Shown here piece after piece: positions 28,756 to 37,034 of a stretch of DNA of 64,000 nt (position 1 is its first letter; the number at the start of each line of letters is the position of its first letter). The DNA lies in contig CALJER010000003.1 in assembly GCA_938074535.1 (NCBI GenBank), positions 1 through 64,000 on the forward strand, given 5' to 3'. The notes below the pieces were generated by a model. It worked only from the letters and a program-made list of their open reading frames with translations. It did no database searches and was not told where the DNA came from. The stretch comes from an uncultured archaeon. GTDB lineage: Archaea; Hadarchaeota; Hadarchaeia; Hadarchaeales; WYZ-LMO6. The translations under genes and the position numbers were made by a program.

Positions 28756-30138
28756 ATGAAGACCCGGGTGATGTTCGTAAACGCTGTGGACCCGACTAGG
28801 GAAGGTGAAGTGTACCTCCCGCCGCTGGGGCTGGGCTATCTCGCGAGCTACCTGCGAAAGGAGTTCGGTTCAGACTCCATAAACTTCAAGATCGTCAATC
28901 GGAACGTGGAACGGGAGATAGAGAGCTTCAAACCCGATCTGGTGGGCATTACCTCCCAGACCCAGAACTACGCGAGAGCGGTAGAGTACGCTCAGACGGC
29001 CAAAAGGTACGAGATCCCGGTGGTTGTGGGGGGACCTCACATCTCCATGCTTCCTTCCTCGCTGGCGGACGCCATGGATGTGGGTGTAGTTGGGGAGGGG
29101 GAGAGAACGATGGCTGAACTTTTTGAGCTATTTGAGCGTGCAGGAGGATTTCCTGAAAGGGAGTTGGAGGGAGTTGATGGGATAGTCTTCAGAAATGGGT
29201 GCGGAAAGCTGGTCTTCACGAAGAAAAGAGCCCCCATCGAACCTTTGGATGAGATACCCCCGCCCGCCAGAGACCTGCTCGGAATAGGCCCATACACCTC
29301 AATGATTACCTCCAGGGGATGTCCATACAGGTGTGTCTACTGCGTCTCAACCCGTTTTTGGGGAGGGAGGGTCAGGTTCCATTCTGCCGAGTACGTGGTG
29401 GATGAAATCAGGGAGATGGTTGAGGAATATGGAGTGAAAACCATCAATATTTTTGACGACAATTTTCTCCTAGACAGGAAAAGGGTAAGAAAAATAATAA
29501 GACTGCTCGAAGAAGAAGATCTGCTTGAGAGGGTTTATTTTGAGTGTATGACAAGAGCTGATTTTGTTGACGAGGAAAGCGTCCTTCTGTTGAAGAGGAT
29601 GGGTGTTAGGTATGTTCAGCTAGGATTGGAGTCGGGAAACCCTGAGACTTTGAGGTATCTCAAGGGGGATGTTAAAGTGGAGAACAACAAAGCCGCTGTT
29701 GAATTTTTGAAAAGGGCAGGGATGGAGTGCGGAGCTTCTTTCATCATAGGCGCCCCGGAGGAAACCGAGGAAGACATCCTAGAAACTTTGAGGTTCGTAA
29801 AAGAGAGTCCGCTGGAGAGGTTTGGAGTCTATGTTTTGCTCCCCTATCCAGGTACTCCCTTGTGGGAGCTGGCAAAGGAAAGGAGACTGGTGGACGAAAA
29901 TATGGACTTTGGAGCCCTCAGCGCGGACTTCGCCAGGAACAAGCGGCCCGTGATTCTCTCAGAAAAAGTTTCGGAGAAAAGACTGCGCGAGCTATATTCG
30001 CAGTTTCAAAAAGAACTGAAGAAAAGGAGGGTGAAAGTGGTTGTTCTCAAGGGGCTGAAAAGTCCCGGAAGAATTCCACGATTTTTGGTGGAGAGGGCCT
30101 TGGCCCATCTGAGGTTTCGGACTTGCCTGATGGAATGA
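28756..30138 (+). CDS. B12-binding domain radical SAM protein
   Basis: PPLGLGYLASYL..VVVGGPHISMLP; ITSRGCPYRCVYCVSTRFWG. Confidence 0.9.
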   Translation: MKTRVMFVNAVDPTREGEVYLPPLGLGYLASYLRKEFGSDSINFKIVNRNVEREIESFKPDLVGITSQTQNYARAVEYAQTAKRYEIPVVVGGPHISMLPSSLADAMDVGVVGEGERTMAELFELFERAGGFPERELEGVDGIVFRNGCGKLVFTKKRAPIEPLDEIPPPARDLLGIGPYTSMITSRGCPYRCVYCVSTRFWGGRVRFHSAEYVVDEIREMVEEYGVKTINIFDDNFLLDRKRVRKIIRLLEEEDLLERVYFECMTRADFVDEESVLLLKRMGVRYVQLGLESGNPETLRYLKGDVKVENNKAAVEFLKRAGMECGASFIIGAPEETEEDILETLRFVKESPLERFGVYVLLPYPGTPLWELAKERRLVDENMDFGALSADFARNKRPVILSEKVSEKRLRELYSQFQKELKKRRVKVVVLKGLKSPGRIPRFLVERALAHLRFRTCLME

Positions 30139-31175
30139 CTCGGAGGCTGAACAAGCCTAGTCTCAGGCCCAGGACCTGGACCAAGATTCTCCTCGACTTT
30201 CTGGAATACAAACTTGGAGATCCCAGGCTTTCCTTCTGTCCTTTTTTCGTGACATGGAAGTGTAATCTCAGATGTGGCTACTGCCCCTACGTAACGGATA
30301 CGGGGTCAGAACTCTTCAGTTACGCCCTGGGAGTTCGTGATGAAATGAGCACGGAAGAGGCAAAGTTGGCGGTGGATCAGCTGAGCGAGCTGGGTGTTGT
30401 GTGGATGTCTTTCACCGGGGGGGAGCCCCTCTTCAGGAGGGACCTGGAAGAAATAGTGTCCCACGCGAGAAAAAAGGGGATGATTACCATCCTGGATACC
30501 AACGCCGCTTTAGTAACACAAAGCAGGAGCAAATCGCTTGGTGAGGTTTTTGACAGGGTGGTTGTTTCGCTGGAAGGCCTGGAGGAAAAGAACGACGAGC
30601 TGAGGGGGAGGGGGAGCTTCAGAAGAACGATGAGGGGGGTGGAGCTCCTGAGGAAGAACACGGACTGCAGAATAGGGATCAACTTCGTCGTCAACAGGCT
30701 CAACTATCAGGAGGTAGAAGACACAGTGAATTTCTTGAGGGGAAAGGTGGACTCCATTACTTTCCAGCCCGTCCATCACGCAAGCGAGTTTCTTCTGGAG
30801 AAAGAGGCTGCGTACTGGGTCCAGGAAAAATTGCTGGAGCTGAAGCGGAAGTATCCTGCCTTCATCCTGAACACGGTTTCTCACCTCAAGCTTTTTGGAG
30901 ACCACCTAGCAGGCGGGAGGCGCTGGCTTGAGTGCGATGCTTTCGATCTCTATGTGGGATTGATGCCAAACGGTGATCTCTGCGGGTGTTACTATCCCTA
31001 TGTGGTCGGCAACGTGCTGGAGAGGCCCATGAGAGAACTTAGGGAGCTGGGCAGAAGGAGGAAAGAAGAGCTGCTTGCTAGGTGCGGGGGATGCACTCAT
31101 TCCAGCTTCTTCAACTTTTCCCAGGTTTTCAGACGTTCTTTTCCAGCCGGATTTTTGCACGCTTTGCTTTCTTAA
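30135..31175 (+). CDS. Radical SAM/SPASM-type protein
   Basis: TWKCNLRCGYCPYVT; FTGGEPLFRRDLEEIV; C-terminal Cys-rich CDAFDLYVGLMPNGDLCGC..CGGC. Confidence 0.87.
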   Translation: MTRRLNKPSLRPRTWTKILLDFLEYKLGDPRLSFCPFFVTWKCNLRCGYCPYVTDTGSELFSYALGVRDEMSTEEAKLAVDQLSELGVVWMSFTGGEPLFRRDLEEIVSHARKKGMITILDTNAALVTQSRSKSLGEVFDRVVVSLEGLEEKNDELRGRGSFRRTMRGVELLRKNTDCRIGINFVVNRLNYQEVEDTVNFLRGKVDSITFQPVHHASEFLLEKEAAYWVQEKLLELKRKYPAFILNTVSHLKLFGDHLAGGRRWLECDAFDLYVGLMPNGDLCGCYYPYVVGNVLERPMRELRELGRRRKEELLARCGGCTHSSFFNFSQVFRRSFPAGFLHALLS

Positions 31176-31198
31176 GGGCCCTAGCAGAGAGGTAAAGA

Positions 31199-32146
31199 GT
31201 GGAAGAGGTTACCATCGTGGGTGCGGGCCCAGCTGGTCTTGCTTGCGCGAAGGGACTGGCGGACAGGGGAATTAAACCCTTGGTGCTCCACAAGGACTGG
31301 TTTGGGCAGAAGGCGTGCGGGGATCTGGTGGAGGAGGAGTGGTTCGGTCACCCCGTTTTCCCCTACTTGACTCCACGTGCTGTTGAAAGGAACTTCGACA
31401 GGTTTACCATCAATTTTTACGGGAGGAACTTCGCTCGGAAGGGGAGGTGGGTTTCGATCGACAGGGGGGAGTTTGAGCGGGCTCTGTGCGAGGAAGCAAA
31501 AAGGAGGGGGGCTAAGTTCAGGCTTGAGAGGGTTGCCAGGATCAGAAGGAAGGGAAAGACTTTCTTGATAAACGACAGAATAGAAACCAAATTCTTGGTG
31601 GGTGCTGACGGTGCGGACTCGGTGGTCAGAAGCTTTCTCGGGCAGGAAATAGAAAAGGCCTTTGCCATCAGAGGGTACGTGAAGGGGGATAGGGAGAGTC
31701 CCACCCTCTATGTGGACAGAGGGATAATCGAGGGGGGATATGCTTGGATTTTCCCCAAGAGGAAGCTGCTCAACGTGGGGGTCGTGGGTAGAAGAGTGGA
31801 GGAGGTGAAGAGGGGATGGAGAAAGTTCACCAGAGGAATGGAGGTGAGGGATGCAAAGGGATCGTTCGTCCCCTGCTCTCTTCCCTGTAAAACCGAGTTC
31901 GAAAACGCCATCTTGGTGGGGGACGCGGCGGGCCAGATAAACCCCCTCAGTTTCGCGGGGATCAACCTTTCCCTCCTCTGCGGAAGTCTGGCGGCCGAGG
32001 CGATTGCCTCTTCGAGGAGCTACGAGGGGCTGTGGAGGAAGGAGGTCTACCGGAGATTAAGGATTTTCCACCTGAAGGGGAAGATATTTTGGGGTTCTCT
32101 GATGAAGCAGAAGTGGGCCGGACATCTGCTGAGGTGGTTCTTCTGA
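31199..32146 (+). CDS. Geranylgeranyl reductase family FAD-dependent oxidoreductase
   Basis: VEEVTIVGAGPAGLACAKGLADRG; FLVGADGADSVVR; AILVGDAAGQINPLSFAGINLSLLCGSLAAEAI. Confidence 0.88.
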   Translation: MEEVTIVGAGPAGLACAKGLADRGIKPLVLHKDWFGQKACGDLVEEEWFGHPVFPYLTPRAVERNFDRFTINFYGRNFARKGRWVSIDRGEFERALCEEAKRRGAKFRLERVARIRRKGKTFLINDRIETKFLVGADGADSVVRSFLGQEIEKAFAIRGYVKGDRESPTLYVDRGIIEGGYAWIFPKRKLLNVGVVGRRVEEVKRGWRKFTRGMEVRDAKGSFVPCSLPCKTEFENAILVGDAAGQINPLSFAGINLSLLCGSLAAEAIASSRSYEGLWRKEVYRRLRIFHLKGKIFWGSLMKQKWAGHLLRWFF

Positions 32147-32157
32147 GTTCGAAGGGA

Positions 32158-32862
32158 GTGGCGAAAAACTGTTTTAGGGTGATGATCAAACCAGGAGAAG
32201 TGTTCGAACAGGTTAGGGCTGGAGTTCCCCTCCGCCTTTCACTACCCCTCCTGTTTTTCCTCAGGCAGCTTCACATCTACTCGCATGTTTGGCTGGTTCA
32301 TCGGGAATTTTATCTCGAGGAATACCGCCGTTTTTCCGACTTCCTGGTGGATAGATTTTCAGTCAACGGTGGGTTTGAGGTGATATGGATGTGGTTTTTT
32401 GGATGCATGATGATTTACCTGCTCGGAGTTTTCTTGGGAAAGAGGGTGAGCTACGAAAGGATAGAACACGGGTTCTTCTACATTTTCATCGCTTCCTTTT
32501 TTTTGCTCGCCCTCGACGTTCTTCACCTCTTCCTACCCCCCACTTATTTCCATGGTTACTGCATGCACGCAGCTTTGGCTGCACAGCTTTTCCTGATTCC
32601 GATATGGGTGAGTTTCATGGTGGAAAGGTTCCTGGGGGTGAGGAAGAGGTACACGGTCTTGCCAGCCAGCTTCTTCCCGATTTCGATCAAATACTTTTGG
32701 GGGGAAGTCTTCTCCCTTCCCATCGTTGTGGCAGGGCTGTGCGCGCTGATGTTTTTCTTCCTTCTCAAGCGGATGAACTCAAGAACGGTTTTTCTCTTCT
32801 CCTCCATAATTTGTGTTGCGGCCTTCCTAGCGGTGCCGGAGCTGAGGGGTTTCATAGATTGA
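32158..32862 (+). CDS. Yip1-like multi-pass membrane protein (paralogue 3)
   Basis: LLGVFLGKRVSYERIEHGFFYIF like LLGKRVSYDRVQHAVFS; multi-TM. Confidence 0.55.
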   Translation: MAKNCFRVMIKPGEVFEQVRAGVPLRLSLPLLFFLRQLHIYSHVWLVHREFYLEEYRRFSDFLVDRFSVNGGFEVIWMWFFGCMMIYLLGVFLGKRVSYERIEHGFFYIFIASFFLLALDVLHLFLPPTYFHGYCMHAALAAQLFLIPIWVSFMVERFLGVRKRYTVLPASFFPISIKYFWGEVFSLPIVVAGLCALMFFFLLKRMNSRTVFLFSSIICVAAFLAVPELRGFID

Positions 32863-32899
32863 GACCAACTAAATTAAAATAAAGAGAAAGAATGAAAGT

Positions 32900-33856
32900 G
32901 TGGGGTGCGGAGGAATCTTCTGGCGTCTGGCTTTGAGATGGGGAGCAAGAAGGCCAGTAGCCAAGCTCCTTTTCAATCCTGTTCGGGAGCTGCAAAAATT
33001 CTTCAGGCCTAAACTCCATTGCATGGTGGTGCCCACTTTCAGGTGCAACTACTACGGCCTATGCAAGTACTGCCATGTTCCGGACCTGGGCCTCCCCGAG
33101 CTCTATCCCGGAGACTTCCGGTGGAAGAAACTGGTGGAGCGCCTGGAGGAGTTCCCTCCGTGCCTGCTGGACATCACAGGGGGTGAGCCCTTCATGGCGA
33201 AGGGCTTTCGGGAGTTCATCCAAAGTCTCCCTGGAAAGCACATGGTGGGGGTGAGCACTAACCTTTCCTTTGAAATAAGCGAGGTGGAGGAGCTCCTCCC
33301 CAGATTTTGCTGGATAACCGCCAGCTTTCACCCCTTTGCCGCAGACTTGAACGAGTTCCTGGAGAAGGTGAGGCGGGTTCGGGCCATCAACCCCAGGGTG
33401 AAGATAAACATGGTGGCACATCCGCAGGTGTTGCCGAAGCTGAGCTTCTACGTGAGAACCTTTGAGAAAAACGGACTTCTCACCAACGTCGATCCCTATC
33501 TGAGCTTATCTCCATACGCGGAGGAGGAGGAAAAACTTGTGAGAGGGCTCCTGATAAGCAAGCGGGTAACGACCCCTCCCTTCGTAGAGGAGCCCACGCT
33601 CTGCAATGCCGGTGTCAGGCATTTTGTCGTTTTGCCCAACGGGGACGTCTACACCTGTTGGAACGGAATGAACATAAGGCACTTTTTGGCAAGAGCAGAT
33701 GGAACGGATCCGCGGGAGGGGCCCTATTACCTAGGGAACATGGTCGGGGGAACTTTCAAGCCCAGGCAGGGGTGGATTAAGTGCGATTTCCCCTGCCCAC
33801 CACCCTGCGATTCCGACTTCACTGAAAGGAGGTCTTGGTCCACCCATCGGGGCTGA
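32900..33856 (+). CDS. Radical SAM-like protein with non-canonical CX5CX2C cluster motif
   Basis: FRCNYYGLCKYCHVPDLG; LLDITGGEPFMAKGFREFI; C-terminal Cys residues. Confidence 0.75.
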   Translation: MGCGGIFWRLALRWGARRPVAKLLFNPVRELQKFFRPKLHCMVVPTFRCNYYGLCKYCHVPDLGLPELYPGDFRWKKLVERLEEFPPCLLDITGGEPFMAKGFREFIQSLPGKHMVGVSTNLSFEISEVEELLPRFCWITASFHPFAADLNEFLEKVRRVRAINPRVKINMVAHPQVLPKLSFYVRTFEKNGLLTNVDPYLSLSPYAEEEEKLVRGLLISKRVTTPPFVEEPTLCNAGVRHFVVLPNGDVYTCWNGMNIRHFLARADGTDPREGPYYLGNMVGGTFKPRQGWIKCDFPCPPPCDSDFTERRSWSTHRG

Positions 33857-33881
33857 ATCCAGCCCCCATACCTAAATGCTC

Positions 33882-33891
33882 ATATTTAAAG
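33882..33891 (+). promoter_or_regulatory. TATA-box-like element upstream of surface protein gene
   Basis: atatttaaag ~25 nt upstream of in-frame GTG at 33909. Confidence 0.5.
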
Positions 33892-33908
33892 AAAATCAAC
33901 ATTTACGT

Positions 33909-36860
33909 GTGAAGGTTCCGCGGGGAGGGTGGGAAAAGGGGCTGAAGGGCGGGATGGCCCTGCTGCTCTGCCTCCTCTTCCTCCTCCCCCCGGCGTGCGC
34001 CCTCACCTTCACCGACACCACCAACGCCGACTTCGCGCAGGGGGTGCACGAGAACACGGAGAACGTGAGCGACGACCTCAGGCTCAGGACCAACTACCTG
34101 CAGGGCAGGTTCACCTCCAGGGCCTTCGACGCCCTGCAGACGCAGGTGTGGGGCACCCTCTCCTGGAACGCCACCCTTCCCTCCCTTGCGGTGAGCGTGG
34201 AGAACGACAACGTGGGGGCCGAGCCCACCACGCTGGCGGACGGGACCCCCAGGATAGGGAGGATCACGGGGGGTTCCGTCCTGAACACGAGGATCTCCGA
34301 CGGAGTCTACGAGAACATAGTGGAGGAGGCCGGCGCCCCCTACGGGGGAAGCGTGAACCTCATCCTCTTCTGGGACGGGGCCACCATACCCTCGGGCTGG
34401 ACCTGCATCTCCGATGACCCCGGGGAGCCCTTCTACTACAGGTTCCCCATGGGGGGGTCCTCCTACGGGAGCACGGGGGGTGCGGAAAACCATACCCACC
34501 CCACCACCTCCTCCTGCGGGGGACCCTCCGCCACCCTACAGAGGAACTCCGGGACCAACGTGACCACGGCGACCAGCACCCACACCCACACCCCCACCGT
34601 CACCGTGGCGACCGTAAGCCACCTCCCGCCTTACTACGACCTGAAGGTGATCAGGTACAACTCGGGAATCCCGTCCACCCTTCCCGCCGGTGTGATAGCC
34701 CTCTTCCCCTCCACCTCTGTTCCTTCCGGCTGGAGCCTTTACACGGCGGCGGACAACCGCTTCCTCAGGGGTGCTCCCTCGGCCGGGGGAACGGGGGGAG
34801 GCACCACCCACACCCACAGCGTGAGCGTGAGCACGGGCGGTCCCTCCCATACGGTGCAGCTGAGGACGGACCCCTGTGGTGCGTCCGTTGCCTACCCCAC
34901 CAGTACCCACACCCACTCCGGTTCTGGCACCAGCTCGGCGGCCGCCAACCTCCCCCCCTACCTCACGGTGGTCCTGGCCAAGGCCTCTGCCGACACCCCC
35001 ATCCCGGGCGGAATGATAGGGATGTTCGACGGCGTGCCCGGGGGGAACTGGTCCCTCCTCTCGGCCTTCAACGGAAGGTTCCTGCTGGAGAACCTAACCG
35101 CGGGATATGGGGCCACGGGGGGGACCTCCTCTCACACCCACTCCGATCTCAGCATCACCACGGGTACGGGCGCCACCTCCTCGGCCAACCTGGATGTGGG
35201 GACCGCCGTCACTTTCGCCAGCGGCACCCACACCCACACCGTCACGGTTTCCTTCCAGGAGAGTTCCCACCTCCCCCCCTACGTCACCGTCCTCTTCGCC
35301 CAGGCCACCTGCGGGCTCCGCTGGCAGCACAACATCGAGAACGTGGCGGCGGGCTACGCCAGCTACCAGCTGCGCGTGAAGGGCAGGACGAGCGGTGACT
35401 CCGAGACCGTGGGGGTCTACGTGTGGAAGAGCAGCGCCAGCTCCTGGGAGTACCTGGGGAACCTCACGGGGACCGAGGCAACCCTCACCAAGATCCTCTC
35501 CGGGGCCGAGCTCCCCTCCTACCTGAGCGGGACCAGCCTGCTGGTCAAGTACGAGTCGGCCGATGCCAGCGACCTAACCCCCACCGCCCTCCACGTGGAC
35601 CTCTGCATCCTGGAGGAGGGCCAGCTCTACAAGAGCTATGTGAAGTTCAGGGTGAGGGTGAGCGCGAACGGCTCCACCTGGAGCCAGGAGCTGGGCCCGG
35701 ACGGTACCCCCAACACCTACTTCACCTCCTCCCCCGCCAGCCTGGGGAACATCCCGGAGAACCGGTACATCCGCTACGTCGCGTACCTCTCCAGCGAGCA
35801 CTCCCAGCTCACCGGGGCCAACGGCCCGAAGGTGCACGACGTGACCATCACCTCCTTCACCCCAGGACAGGCCGAGGTTTTCACCCTGGGAGCTGAGAAC
35901 GTGGGCTGGGGGGGCGCCATCCTCACCGCCAGGCTCCTCTACGTGGATCCCTGGGCGGCGGTGAGGTTCCAGTACATGCCGGAAGGGGGGGTCTGGGAGA
36001 GCACCCCCTGGGAGGGCTGGGAGAAAAGCTGGTACTGGCGCCCCGTCTCCGGCCTGCAGGAGAACAAGACCTACTACTTCCAGGCGCAGGTGAAGTACGG
36101 CGGACAGATATACGGCGGCGGGATCAGGACCTTCAGAACCCTTCCCAGCAAACCCTATGCCGTCACCCTGAGGGCCACCGAGGTGGACAACTCCTCCGCC
36201 GTGCTCAACGCCAGAATATACTACGGCAGCTACGACAACGTGAGCATAAGGTTCTGGTATCAGCCCGAGGGAGGGAGCTGGTCGGCCACCACGTCCGTCC
36301 AGGGCTACAGGGGCCCCACCTACAGCACCAGGATCACGGGCCTGACCGCAAACAAGCTTTACTCCTTCAGGGCTGAGATCACCTACGGTACCACCTCCGA
36401 GAACGCCAACGTGGAGACCTTCACCACCTTTACTTCCAAGTCCACGGGCATGGCCTACGACGGGACCCTCGGGTTCGGCTCCTCCCCCCCCGGCTGGCAC
36501 GGGGTGAGGATGACCCCGCCCTCCGGCACCAAGGGTCTGAAGCTGGAGCTCCTCACCTCCTCCCCCCTCCCCGCCCACTACTCCCTGCGGGTGGTGAGGG
36601 ACAACGGGGAGCTGCTCTACGCCGGCCACATCCTCTCCGACAACGGGAAGAGCAAGGTGGTGAGCGTGAGGCTCTGGAAGAGCACGGCCGGGGAGAGCGT
36701 GTACGTGGAGCTCTACGATCCCTACGGCTTCGCCTACAGGACGAGGGGCACCAAGCCCTCCTTGGGGGATGCCGCGTACTCCTACCTGGACCGCACCGGA
36801 AAGAACCTCAGGTACTACGACAGGGCCTGCGGCGTGAACGTGCTGGAGAGCTACGCCTGA
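33909..36860 (+). CDS. Secreted surface protein with three phage tail-collar-like repeats and FN3-like domains
   Basis: Signal peptide MALLLCLLFLLPPACA; repeats of [IV]PSGW..RF..G...GG..HTH...LPPY; GLTANKLYSFRAEITYG FN3-like. Confidence 0.65.
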   Translation: MKVPRGGWEKGLKGGMALLLCLLFLLPPACALTFTDTTNADFAQGVHENTENVSDDLRLRTNYLQGRFTSRAFDALQTQVWGTLSWNATLPSLAVSVENDNVGAEPTTLADGTPRIGRITGGSVLNTRISDGVYENIVEEAGAPYGGSVNLILFWDGATIPSGWTCISDDPGEPFYYRFPMGGSSYGSTGGAENHTHPTTSSCGGPSATLQRNSGTNVTTATSTHTHTPTVTVATVSHLPPYYDLKVIRYNSGIPSTLPAGVIALFPSTSVPSGWSLYTAADNRFLRGAPSAGGTGGGTTHTHSVSVSTGGPSHTVQLRTDPCGASVAYPTSTHTHSGSGTSSAAANLPPYLTVVLAKASADTPIPGGMIGMFDGVPGGNWSLLSAFNGRFLLENLTAGYGATGGTSSHTHSDLSITTGTGATSSANLDVGTAVTFASGTHTHTVTVSFQESSHLPPYVTVLFAQATCGLRWQHNIENVAAGYASYQLRVKGRTSGDSETVGVYVWKSSASSWEYLGNLTGTEATLTKILSGAELPSYLSGTSLLVKYESADASDLTPTALHVDLCILEEGQLYKSYVKFRVRVSANGSTWSQELGPDGTPNTYFTSSPASLGNIPENRYIRYVAYLSSEHSQLTGANGPKVHDVTITSFTPGQAEVFTLGAENVGWGGAILTARLLYVDPWAAVRFQYMPEGGVWESTPWEGWEKSWYWRPVSGLQENKTYYFQAQVKYGGQIYGGGIRTFRTLPSKPYAVTLRATEVDNSSAVLNARIYYGSYDNVSIRFWYQPEGGSWSATTSVQGYRGPTYSTRITGLTANKLYSFRAEITYGTTSENANVETFTTFTSKSTGMAYDGTLGFGSSPPGWHGVRMTPPSGTKGLKLELLTSSPLPAHYSLRVVRDNGELLYAGHILSDNGKSKVVSVRLWKSTAGESVYVELYDPYGFAYRTRGTKPSLGDAAYSYLDRTGKNLRYYDRACGVNVLESYA

Positions 36861-36958
36861 TGGGGCCAGGGCCGGGAACTCCGCCGGCTCGGGGCCGGAT
36901 TCGAACCCGGGTCACGGGATCCACAGTCCCGGATGCTGACCGCTGCACCACCCTGGCC
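36861..36958 (-). tRNA. tRNA-His (anticodon GTG) with 22-nt T-loop intron (36878-36899), CCA encoded, G-1 encoded
   Basis: GCCAGGG..CCCTGGC acceptor, CGGGACTGTGGATCCCG anticodon arm; CCGGGTTCGAA|TCCGGCCCCGAGCCGGCGGAGT|TCCCGG forms bulge-helix-bulge. Confidence 0.92.
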
Positions 36959-37034
36959 ATTCCCCTTGGGAGGAAGAGGTAAAAAGGAGAGGGGGGTGAG
37001 CATGCCCCCTCCACGCCTGGAGCAGCTTCAGTGC

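Noticed and set aside
34541-35260. Repeated acccacacccac tracts as a CRISPR or microsatellite
   Set aside because: They encode the THTHT motifs of the collar-like repeats within a continuous ORF; no regular spacer/repeat structure
36861-36958. Degenerate or pseudogene tRNA-His with mismatched T-arm and acceptor
   Set aside because: All mismatches vanish once the 22-nt T-loop intron is removed
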